A stretch of 21,190 bases of DNA from CAZXVU01 sp964644465 (lineage in GTDB: Bacteria; Chlamydiota; Chlamydiia; Chlamydiales; SM23-39): the NCBI GenBank assembly GCA_964644465.1, contig CAZXVU010000029.1, forward strand, positions 1 through 21,190, written 5' to 3'. How positions within the stretch are numbered: the stretch's first letter is position 1; each line of letters begins with the position of its first letter. Positions 1 to 7,600 of the stretch are shown here, one piece after another. The notes under the pieces are model-generated. The model was not told the DNA's origin. It saw only the letters and a list, made by a program, of their open reading frames with translations, and ran no database searches. Position numbers and translations under genes: made by a program.

Positions 1-36
1 TGTTATTATTATGGCGCAAAATTAAAAAGGAGTTTT

Positions 37-717
37 ATGTCCTTAGAAATACATGAGTTTTCTTCTGCTGCGCCAGTTTACTATTCAAATGAAAGCACAC
101 AGCCTTCTGCCAAAGTGAGTATGGCGGTTCTAAATCAGATTGCAGAATCATTGAACAGGCTCGTTGCAAACGCGGAAGTGCGTACGCAGCCTGAGCCGAG
201 AGTTCAAGCGATGGCTCAAGCAGCGTTTATGATTCCCATCCCTTTAGTCGATATCAGGGATCATTTTTTAATGAGTTATTCTTTCTTCGATAACACGGTT
301 GAATTAGAAGACGGCTCTTTTTGGAAAGTCAACGGCTTTGATATGCATAAGATCCGCTCTTGGGCTTCCAACGACATTCTAACCATTACCCCAAATAGCT
401 GGCCGTTCTCAGGCGAGTATAAAATTTCAAACATGACCACAGGCGATTCTATCGCGGCTGACCTCTATGTAGGACCGATCGCTTTTGGACCGAATACTCA
501 TTGGATCATTTCCATCGATCCATGGTTAAACCGCGTCTATCTAGAGAATGGAACGTATTGGGATGTCAGAAGCTTAGATTCCCACATCCTTTCTCAGTGG
601 ACAATCAATGATACGGTCATTTTAGGCCGAGGCGATAATGAATGGTTCGGATTCCATGATTCGATCCTCATCAATGTAGATATGAACCAGCACGCTTACG
701 CTAACCAAGGAAGATAA
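37..717 (+). CDS. Hypothetical protein with two tandem ~60-residue repeats
   Basis: 226 residues; I do not recognise a named family. The start has a strong Shine-Dalgarno AAAGGAG at 26-32, four bases before ATG. The first ~70 residues are Ser/Ala/Gln-rich and look disordered or helical, with no signal peptide. The rest contains two similar units, about residues 85-143 and 162-224. Each has the pattern hydrophobic-LE-(D/N)-G-(S/T)-(F/Y)-W-x-V, then a Trp followed by x-x-N-D and an Ile/Val-rich strand, suggesting a small repeated beta-rich fold. The next gene starts one base after the stop, so the two form an operon. Because that neighbour looks like an inclusion-membrane protein, this could be a soluble partner or a secreted host-interaction protein; that is inference. 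It is probably real: good start, good length, no competing frame. Confidence 0.8.
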   Translation: MSLEIHEFSSAAPVYYSNESTQPSAKVSMAVLNQIAESLNRLVANAEVRTQPEPRVQAMAQAAFMIPIPLVDIRDHFLMSYSFFDNTVELEDGSFWKVNGFDMHKIRSWASNDILTITPNSWPFSGEYKISNMTTGDSIAADLYVGPIAFGPNTHWIISIDPWLNRVYLENGTYWDVRSLDSHILSQWTINDTVILGRGDNEWFGFHDSILINVDMNQHAYANQGR

Positions 718-718
718 T

Positions 719-1366
719 ATGTCAGCAGCAGCAGCCATCCCAGTTTCTGGAGCAGCTCCTCAGGCTGTATCCAACAGCCAACCTCAAGAAAGCCAACGTG
801 CAGAATCCCGCACATTGAGTTTGGCCAAAAAAATCGCAATTATCGCCATCGCTGTGATTGCAATCACAGCAATCGTATTGACCTGTATTTTTGCCCCTGT
901 CATTCCTGCGATAGTGATTACTCTCGCTACTGCAGCAGTGGCGATCTATCTTGCTGCTTATTTGTTAAGTACCGCAAGGCCGGTTGTAGTGGTCAATGAC
1001 TATCCTAGAAGCTATGTGGAATTGGATCCCGTCTATGTCCCTTCTCGACCTGTAGTCATCAGCCGTCCGGTATATGTCGACCCTTTTTATGTAGAGCCGC
1101 GTCCATTATTTTCTAGACATGTTCATTGGATGCCTTCGTCCGTCTCGCCAATTAGGGTTGCACCGCCTGTACGGCCAACGGTTCCTTTCACCTCATTTTC
1201 CAGCAGGATTACGCCTCCTGTTCGAATGACCCATTCAGTACCGCATCCATCTTCTCACGTATCAGTGGGAAGCGGCCGCAGCCATCCAGGAACTCGTTCC
1301 GCTCCATTGGTCGGAATGTCTTCTCTCGGGGGCAGCCGTGTTGCAGTAGGATCGGGAAGAAGATAA
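719..1366 (+). CDS. Candidate inclusion membrane (Inc-like) protein, bilobed hydrophobic domain
   Basis: 215 residues. The start ATG lies one base after the preceding stop, with AAGGAAGA just upstream, so translation is probably coupled. Residues 1-35 are a polar Ala/Ser/Gln-rich leader without a cleavable signal. Residues ~37-84 are a single hydrophobic block broken near a Pro-containing turn (FAPVIP), that is, two closely spaced membrane segments. This bilobed pattern is the hallmark used to predict chlamydial Inc proteins, which reach the inclusion membrane by type III secretion. The C-terminal ~130 residues are Pro/Ser/Arg/His/Val-rich and low in complexity, with repeated Y-V-x-P and V-x-V-G-S-G-R elements; they would face the host cytosol if the protein is an Inc. 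No enzymatic motif is seen. Alternative: an ordinary inner-membrane protein with a disordered tail. A hairpin terminator follows the stop. Confidence 0.75.
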   Translation: MSAAAAIPVSGAAPQAVSNSQPQESQRAESRTLSLAKKIAIIAIAVIAITAIVLTCIFAPVIPAIVITLATAAVAIYLAAYLLSTARPVVVVNDYPRSYVELDPVYVPSRPVVISRPVYVDPFYVEPRPLFSRHVHWMPSSVSPIRVAPPVRPTVPFTSFSSRITPPVRMTHSVPHPSSHVSVGSGRSHPGTRSAPLVGMSSLGGSRVAVGSGRR

Positions 1367-1373
1367 CCTTTTC

Positions 1374-1397
1374 AGCGGATGGTCTCCATCCGCTTTT
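1374..1397 (+). terminator. Rho-independent terminator of the Inc-like operon
   Basis: Perfect 9-bp stem AGCGGATGG (1374-1382) / CCATCCGCT (1386-1394) with loop TCT, followed on the plus strand by TTTTATTT. It lies between the stop at 1366 and the convergent stop of the minus-strand gene at 1400. The minus-strand side has no clear T-run, so it is best assigned to the plus-strand operon, although the hairpin could block both transcripts. Confidence 0.85.
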
Positions 1398-1399
1398 AT

Positions 1400-2638
1400 T
1401 TAAAACTGATAAGCCAAACTACCTACATAGGCTTGGTAATTCTTTTGGCCGAATTGATAAGAGGCATTGAGAATCAAGCTGTCATATTCGAAAAGATTGC
1501 TCAGGCAGTTCGCAATAATGCTAAAGCCCACTTCATCGTAATGTTCGATAAATAGCTCGTCTCCGCAAAAGAGGGAATCTGTGAAATTAATGCCGAAGTT
1601 GAAAGGGATGCCGCAGATGTTGAGTTCATTGCAGGTCGTTAAAGCAATCCCGTTCTTGAATATCCAATTCTGCAAGTGATAATTGTATTTGATCCCGCCC
1701 CATTCTACAGGAATGTTATAGAAATATCCTCCGTAATCAGCGACGGATAAGACAAAATTCCACATGGGGATGTTGATATTGCTCAAAAGACCTGAGGATA
1801 CAAAAGATCCCAAAGTATTAAAGCTGGGAGAGCATCCCAAGCCTAACCGGACTGTCGGCGTTAATGTCCAGGTATAGACGATCGGAATTCTGAATCCCGC
1901 TCCGAGAGAACCATCGATCGACCACGCACCATCATTGTCGAGAAGAGTGAAGGGGAGATCAAAAATTAAAGCCCAAGTCTTTGTTGGAGAATAGGAATAG
2001 CGGAAAGGAAGGGAAAGAACGATCGTATCAAATGTTTCCGACATGGCCCTTGCGCCAATTCCTTGAACTTGAAACTGATGGACGAGAGGCTGCGAGCTCC
2101 AATTGGGATCTTCGCAGCATTTTTGGCAACAGTCCTGACATCCACTGAGAGGAGAAAGACGAGCGAAAGCAAAATCGGCTTGTGCCATGAGGGACATCAA
2201 GCTATTGGGATTACCGGCGATAGGGTCGATCGGAGTATAGCGGGCAAAGGCATTTCTGAATTTCCGGTTGTCATGAGCGCCGGTATAATAGAATTCTTCA
2301 AAGAGTCGGTTGCTCTCTTCACGGGTAGATCCTGAGAAAGAAACCACAATTCCGGCTTGTGGGATTTGGACAGTGAGAGTTGTCGATCCTGCTGGATAAG
2401 ATCCTGTAACTGTTAAGCCTCGCAAGTTCAATGTCAAGGATGCTGCGGAAGTCGAAGTGTATCCACCGATTTTTGCGTGGATAGCAGCTGTGGACAAATC
2501 TTTTGTGAGGTCGACCACATTGGTTGTGGTGAAGGTGGCGCTTTGGGAACCAACATTGACGATTGCTTTATAAGGTTCTCTGGCATGTGCATCAACCAGA
2601 CTAAAAAGAAAAAGGGCAACTACAGATATAAATCGCAT
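1400..2638 (-). CDS. Secreted cysteine-rich outer-membrane beta-barrel protein
   Basis: 412 residues from the chosen ATG at 2638. An in-frame ATG at 2674 would add 12 residues, but it lacks a ribosome site and spoils the signal peptide. From 2638 the protein begins MRFISVVALFLFSLVDAHA, a typical signal peptide with an Ala-x-Ala cleavage site, and AAGAG lies about 8 bases upstream. The mature N-terminal ~150 residues are Thr/Ser/Val-rich. A cluster of five cysteines in nine residues (C167, C170, C171, C174, C175) follows. The C-terminal ~220 residues alternate polar and aromatic/hydrophobic residues and end in ...YQF, the terminal-aromatic signature of BAM-inserted outer-membrane proteins. It is probably a porin or surface barrel; the cysteine cluster fits the disulfide-cross-linked chlamydial envelope (inference). 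I do not recognise a specific family. The exporter gene lies 65 bases upstream on the same strand. Confidence 0.75.
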   Translation of the reverse strand: MRFISVVALFLFSLVDAHAREPYKAIVNVGSQSATFTTTNVVDLTKDLSTAAIHAKIGGYTSTSAASLTLNLRGLTVTGSYPAGSTTLTVQIPQAGIVVSFSGSTREESNRLFEEFYYTGAHDNRKFRNAFARYTPIDPIAGNPNSLMSLMAQADFAFARLSPLSGCQDCCQKCCEDPNWSSQPLVHQFQVQGIGARAMSETFDTIVLSLPFRYSYSPTKTWALIFDLPFTLLDNDGAWSIDGSLGAGFRIPIVYTWTLTPTVRLGLGCSPSFNTLGSFVSSGLLSNINIPMWNFVLSVADYGGYFYNIPVEWGGIKYNYHLQNWIFKNGIALTTCNELNICGIPFNFGINFTDSLFCGDELFIEHYDEVGFSIIANCLSNLFEYDSLILNASYQFGQKNYQAYVGSLAYQF

Positions 2639-2703
2639 GGGAATACTCTTGCAATGGAACGATAGACAGTACATTAGCAGACAAAAAACTGCAAACTGGA
2701 ATT

Positions 2704-3018
2704 TTAGGAAATCAACCGAAGACCTATGATCCCTGCCAAAATGCAGAAAATAAAAAACAGGCGCAGGAAGTGGAAGGGTTCTTGGAAGAAGACAATTCCG
2801 AAGATGACGGTCCCAAGAATCCCGATGCCGGTCCAGACAGCGTAAGCAGTTCCCAAAGGAATCGATTTGACAGCAATGCTTAAAAGCCAGACGCTAACAA
2901 GTCCGATGCTGAGAACAAAGAAGGAAGGCCAGAATTTTGTGAATCCTTTCGCATACTTGAGCAAAACAGCCCAAATGATTTCTAAAATACCTGCGATGAG
3001 AAGATATACCCAAGCCAT
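2704..3018 (-). CDS. gdx: SMR-family exporter, guanidinium exporter (Gdx/SugE) subtype
   Basis: 104 residues from ATG at 3018; an upstream TTG at 3024 would add two residues, but the family starts M-A/S-W. There are four membrane helices at about residues 2-20, 31-50, 57-77 and 84-103. Small multidrug resistance transporters act as antiparallel dimers that exchange substrate for protons at one membrane Glu, here E13. The residues that mark the guanidinium-specific branch are all present: G10, E13, W16, S42 and W62, plus the GTAYAVWTGIG stretch. This points to export of guanidinium (and guanylated compounds) from the cytoplasm rather than broad drug export. No guanidine riboswitch is visible: only ~57 bases separate it from the divergent gene. 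It may be co-transcribed with the downstream barrel gene. Confidence 0.88.
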   Translation of the reverse strand: MAWVYLLIAGILEIIWAVLLKYAKGFTKFWPSFFVLSIGLVSVWLLSIAVKSIPLGTAYAVWTGIGILGTVIFGIVFFQEPFHFLRLFFIFCILAGIIGLRLIS

Positions 3019-3075
3019 AAGCAAGAGACTGTTAATGGATTTATTTTCCTAATCACTTTAAACAAAAGAAACAAA

Positions 3076-3270
3076 ATGCGCAAAAACATTGGAACAACAG
3101 ATAGATTGATTCGTCTAGGCATAGCAGTTGCTCTTTTTGCCTATGCCTATTGGAAAGGAAGCTGGATTGCGTTTGGATTTGGTTTGTTTACCCTATTCGA
3201 ATCGATCATGAGCTGGTGTATTTACTATCAGTTTTTAGGAAAAAGCAGCTGTCCAGTTCGGAAGAACTAA
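3076..3270 (+). CDS. DUF2892-type small inner membrane protein
   Basis: 64 residues. The N-terminus MRKNIGTTDRLIRLG matches the DUF2892 signature (K-N-I-G-x-x-D-R-x-I-R), followed by two hydrophobic segments at about residues 13-28 and 30-50. The family is widespread; it is the membrane part of some rhodanese proteins (YgaP-like) and also occurs as free small proteins; its function is unknown. Two cysteines (C48 and C59) lie in and after the second helix. The Shine-Dalgarno is poor (A-rich leader only). It is transcribed divergently from the Gdx gene, and its stop overlaps the stop of the convergent DUF2231 gene. Confidence 0.8.
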   Translation: MRKNIGTTDRLIRLGIAVALFAYAYWKGSWIAFGFGLFTLFESIMSWCIYYQFLGKSSCPVRKN

Positions 3271-3818
3271 GTTTTCTCTGTGTGATTTTTATGATGGATG
3301 AAAAGTCCTCTTCCTCGGGTAATCGATCCCCCATATTCAGCTGTAATAGTGACTAGAGCAACGTTGATCAAGCTGAGAACGACAAAGAGATAGGCTGAAA
3401 TGAACTTTCTACTTTGCATGGCGTAGATCCGAAAGAAGGCGTGCAGCACAGTGTAAGTTAAAGTGACCAGCGCCCAATTTCTATGTATCAGAACATAAGG
3501 GTTGTCCATATGTTCATCAGAGGTCAAAAGACCTGTAATGACCGTCGGGATCGCAATCGCTGCGGCAATGATGACAAACCAGTGTGAAGGATGCTGGGCT
3601 TTTCCAAAGAGGTATAAGAGATCGATCGCTAAGGCTACAAAGAGGAGCGCAATCGGAAAATGGACGAAGAGTGGATGCAAATCGCCTGGGTCCCATTCTT
3701 GCATTTCCTCTTTGTGGCCCACGAGCATAGATGCTGAGGGGCTATTGGGAGAAAAAGCTTCGATCGAGCCAATAGAGCAGAATGAGAGGAGTAGTGCAGC
3801 GATGATCCACAGCTTCAT
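3267..3818 (-). CDS. DUF2231-family membrane protein with N-terminal signal/anchor
   Basis: 183 residues from ATG at 3818. Start codons further upstream (ATG 3848, TTG 3866) are possible, but 3818 has GAGAAG about 6 bases before it and gives a clean signal sequence, MKLWIIAALLLSFCSIGS. After a ~25-residue polar stretch comes the DUF2231 signature D-L-H-P-L-F-V-H-F-P-I-A, then four hydrophobic helices (about residues 53-72, 77-97, 113-132 and 140-160) and the conserved Gly-Gly-x-x-x-R-G-R-G tail. The conserved membrane histidines suggest redox or metal binding, but the function is unknown. The family normally begins near the HPLxVHFP motif, so the added signal/anchor is a slight oddity. Its TAG stop shares bases with the TAA stop of the convergent DUF2892 gene. 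Confidence 0.8.
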   Translation of the reverse strand: MKLWIIAALLLSFCSIGSIEAFSPNSPSASMLVGHKEEMQEWDPGDLHPLFVHFPIALLFVALAIDLLYLFGKAQHPSHWFVIIAAAIAIPTVITGLLTSDEHMDNPYVLIHRNWALVTLTYTVLHAFFRIYAMQSRKFISAYLFVVLSLINVALVTITAEYGGSITRGRGLFIHHKNHTEKT

Positions 3819-3893
3819 AATCTTCTCAATAAAGAATAGGGGAAGCATAGGCAAGAAAAAAATCAAGAATAGGGGTGAGTCTCAATCTATGTT

Positions 3894-4511
3894 CTAGAAG
3901 AATAGGCTGATCCAGGCAGCGATGCCGAAACAGGCAATCATAAGACCAGCTATACGATTGATCCATACCATCATTTTTTGGCTGACCTTTTTGCGGAAGA
4001 AAGTGACTCCTTCGCTTAAGAGAAACCACCAAAGCGAGGAGCCGATAAAGACGCCTATGACCAATTGCGTAGCATTCCGATAATCTCCTAAAGTGTCGGA
4101 AAGTCCTAACCCTGCGAACACTGCGAGATAGGAAATGATCGTCATTGGATTCGTGATCGTTAAGAAAAAAGTCGAACCAAAATCAGAAAGGAGTGTTTTG
4201 TGGGACACTTCCTCTTTTTTTTCATGCTTTTCTGCAAAAAAAGTTCGGTAGCCCAGGTAGAGCAAAAAAGTTCCGCCGATCAAACGGAGCCAAAATTGGC
4301 CGGCTAAGAGAAAGCTTGAAATGAAAGTGAGGCCGAAAGCTGAGATAATTCCATAAATCGTATCTGCCACCGCAGCGCCTAATCCTGTGCAGAATCCAGA
4401 TAATCGGCCAAAATGGAGACTCCTTCGGATGCAAAGAATTCCAATCGGCCCAACTGGAGCCGCAATGGAAAAGCCTAGGATCGCTCCCTTCAAGAGAAAA
4501 TTCATCTCCAT
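3894..4511 (-). CDS. LysE/RhtB-type amino-acid exporter family protein
   Basis: 205 residues with about six membrane helices (near residues 5-28, 40-66, 69-88, 113-138, 146-168 and 180-203). The N-terminal A-I-L-G-F-S-I-A-A-P-V-G-P-I-G motif and the mid-protein T-N-P-M-T segment are the family landmarks of LysE/RhtB transporters, which export amino acids or related small molecules with proton antiport. The substrate cannot be deduced. Start: ATG at 4511; a second in-frame ATG at 4505 is nearly equivalent and neither has a good ribosome site. It is divergent from the megasynthase gene across a 121-bp intergenic region. The hydrophilic loop after helix 3 (residues ~92-110) is Lys/Glu-rich. Confidence 0.82.
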   Translation of the reverse strand: MEMNFLLKGAILGFSIAAPVGPIGILCIRRSLHFGRLSGFCTGLGAAVADTIYGIISAFGLTFISSFLLAGQFWLRLIGGTFLLYLGYRTFFAEKHEKKEEVSHKTLLSDFGSTFFLTITNPMTIISYLAVFAGLGLSDTLGDYRNATQLVIGVFIGSSLWWFLLSEGVTFFRKKVSQKMMVWINRIAGLMIACFGIAAWISLFF

Positions 4512-4556
4512 AAGTATCTATTAAAACAGAGTCATGGGAAGTCCGCAACTGGCGGG

Positions 4557-4584
4557 TTGAAATAAAAAGATTCTTTTGTATAGT
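4557..4584 (+). promoter_or_regulatory. Sigma-70-like promoter of the megasynthase locus
   Basis: -35 TTGAAA (4557-4562), 16-bp spacer, -10 TATAGT (4579-4584). Predicted start near 4591 gives a ~42-base leader before the ATG at 4633. Both boxes are close to consensus (5 of 6 each). This is the best promoter-like sequence seen upstream of the three-gene lipid locus. Confidence 0.6.
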
Positions 4585-4617
4585 AGTCGCTCTGCATTTT
4601 GTATTCAGACAAGCCTG

Positions 4618-4624
4618 TAAGGAG
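4618..4624 (+). promoter_or_regulatory. Ribosome binding site of the megasynthase
   Basis: TAAGGAG at 4618-4624, eight bases before ATG 4633. A strong bacterial Shine-Dalgarno at ideal spacing; it fixes the start and argues that this animal-FAS-like gene is truly bacterial and expressed. Confidence 0.8.
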
Positions 4625-4632
4625 TAGCAATA

Positions 4633-7600
4633 ATGAATCGACGTGGAATTTATGTAACCGGATTGTCTTGCCGATTTCCTGAATCAGATAGCCCCAATGA
4701 GTTCTTTCAAAACTTACTGAATAAACGAGATATGGTCACTGCCGATTCCAGAAGATGGAAGCAGAAAATCGATGACCTTCCAAATCGATTCGGAAAAATT
4801 AAACAAGATCTCAACGTCTTTGATTTTAAGTTTTTTAATGTCCATGGAAAACAAGCCGAGAAAATGGACCCTCAGCTGCGGCTATTGCTGGAAGTTTCTT
4901 ATGAAGCATTGATCGATGCAGGAATGTCCTTGGATGAGATGAAAGGATCTAAAACGGGTGTTTATATTGGCGCATGTTCTAGCGATGCTCATAAAGGCTG
5001 GTTGCAAAACAGAGAGTCCATTTCAGGTTACGAACATACGGGCTGTGCTTCTTCCATGCTCGCAAACCGCCTTTCATTTTTTTACAATATCCATGGACCC
5101 AGCGAAACGGTCGATACCGCCTGTTCTTCCTCATTAGTCGCTTTTCACCGCGCTGTCCAAGATCTTGAAACTGGAGTTTGCGAAACGGCTATTGTAGGCG
5201 GATCTTCTATGATCCTTTGGCCTCATACAAGCTATGCTTTCCATAAATTAAAAATGCTCTCTCCCGACGGTGCATGCAAATCTTTCGATCAATCTGCAAA
5301 TGGATATGCCCGTTCAGAAGGGATTGCTGTTCTCTTTTTAACTACGCAAAAAAAGAACCGATATAGGCCTTATGCAAAAATTTTAGGGTCCGGAATCAAT
5401 AACGGCGGCTGGAATTCTACCGGAATCACGTTTCCCAATGGAGAGTTTCAAAAAGAATTGTATCGCACGGTTTGTAAAAAAGCCGGGTTAGAACCAAAAG
5501 AACTCGATTATATAGAGGCGCATGGCACTGGCACCGTCGCAGGCGATGGAGAAGAGCTGGGGGCTATCTATGACATATACGGCAAAGAAAATCCTCATCT
5601 GATCATTGGATCCGTAAAGTCTAATATGGGCCACTGCGAAGGCGCTTCCGGTCTAGCTGGATTGATCAAAACAATGCTTTGCATGGAGCAAGAAATTCTT
5701 GTTCCTAATCTCCATCTTGAGAAACCTCATGAAAAACTCAAGAACATGAAAGTCATGACAGATGTATTGAGTTCTTGGGGAGGATCTAGAGCTGCGATCA
5801 GTTCCTTCGGCTTCGGCGGAACGAATGCCCATGTCATCGTAGAAAAATGCAAAGAACTTGAGCCGCATCTAGAGACTTCAGGTTTAAATTTGAGTCTATT
5901 AGCTCACAGGACAAAAGAAGGGCTTTATCAATTAAAGAACAGTTTGCTTGCCCACGCTCAGACTGCCTATATCCCAAACGCAGTGAATAAGCAAAAATTG
6001 CCTTTTCGCGAGGTATTACAATTAGCAGACGATCCAGATGTGGGGAATATTTCTGACACACCAGAAAAAATCTTTATCGCATGCAGTGGTAATGGAAGCC
6101 AATGGAAAGGAATGGGAATGAAGCTTTATGCCGAATTCCCTTTATTTAAAAAAGCCATCGATCGATGCGGCAAAGCTGTTGGAAAAGATCTTTTCTCTAT
6201 TCTCAAAGAGGGATGCAAAGATGCTTTGGAGGCGACTGTAGCACTCGTAGGAGTTCAAATTGGGTTGCTTGAACTCTTGAACTATTTTGGAATTCAGGAA
6301 GACAAAATCGGCGGTTTTTTAGGGCATAGCGCTGGAGAAATTGTCTGCTCATATTTAGATAAGTTGACCAATCTTGAGGAGACGATGAAAATTGCTCTTG
6401 CAAGAGGGGCAACGGCGAATCAAACTGGCGATGAGGGTCTGATGGCTTCCATCGGCCTTTCTCAAGAAAAAATGAAGGAGATGATCCGCGAGAATGGCTT
6501 TGAAAACCGCGTTGCTATTGCCTGTATCAATAGCCCAAATAACATGACGATTTCAGGATATCGAGAAAATGTTTTGACGCTTGTTGAAAAAGCTAATGAG
6601 AAGGAAATTTTTAATCGAGTTTTAGATACCTTTGGCAAGGCTTACCATTCTTTCCTATTCCTAGCAGTGCAACCAACTCTTGAGGCGATGCTCGATAAAA
6701 ATATGAACGGCAAATCAGCCCGCCGTTCTGAAAAATGGTTGACCAGCATCTCGAACTATCAAACAGATCTTTTTGATTACAAATATCATGTAGAGGGCGT
6801 TTTAAGGCCTGTAGATTTTGCTCACGCTGTGAAAAATATTCCTCAAAACTCCGTTGTCCTTGAGATCGGCCCTCATTCCGTCTTAAGGTCTCTCATTAAA
6901 GAGAATAGGCCGGACCTAAAATATGCCTCTTTTATGAAGAGAGATACAAATGAATTAGAGACCCTGAAAGAGGGTCTGGGCAAACTCTGGAAGTTTGGAA
7001 TCAATATTGATGTTAAAAACCCTCAAGAATCGAATGTAAAGCGGCCGCCGTTGGAAATTCGCAATCAGTTCGTCTCTTGGGATCACACAGATGAATTCCC
7101 TATTCCTAAAGAGAACGATTTTCAGAGCGGTAGCAACAGCCAAGCTAAAGTAACCTACAATCTTTCTCAGGATAAAGATCTCTATTTAGAGGGTCATGCT
7201 ATTGATGGAAAGATCCTTTTGCCGGCCACTTCCTACCTGTGCGCTATGTGGGATGTCTTTAGAAAGGATCATCAACTTCAGCTCTCAGATCCTGCGACGT
7301 ACTCGTTCACTGATTTTGAAATTCTTCAGGCTGTTCAAGTGGAGAAAGACTCAAATGTTGAGTTGAATATTAATCGCTTAGGAAGTCAATACGAACTTAG
7401 TTTTAAAGATGAAGTTGTTGCTAGAGCAAACATTGAACGGATCCAAAATAAGATTTGGAAAGCGATAGAACCTACTTTTAAGAGCGATGATAAATATATT
7501 GACAGTGAGAATTTTTATAGAATTGTTGCAAATATTGGGTACCAATATGGTGGAGAGTTTAAGGTAATAGATAAATTAAAATGCAACTTTTCGAATAATA

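Noticed and set aside
3019..3075. Guanidine riboswitch upstream of the Gdx gene
   Set aside because: The gap is under 60 bases and shows no conserved riboswitch-like helices.
3502..3897. 131-residue plus-strand ORF
   Set aside because: Antisense to the DUF2231 gene, which has a signal peptide and a family signature; the plus-strand product has no recognisable features.
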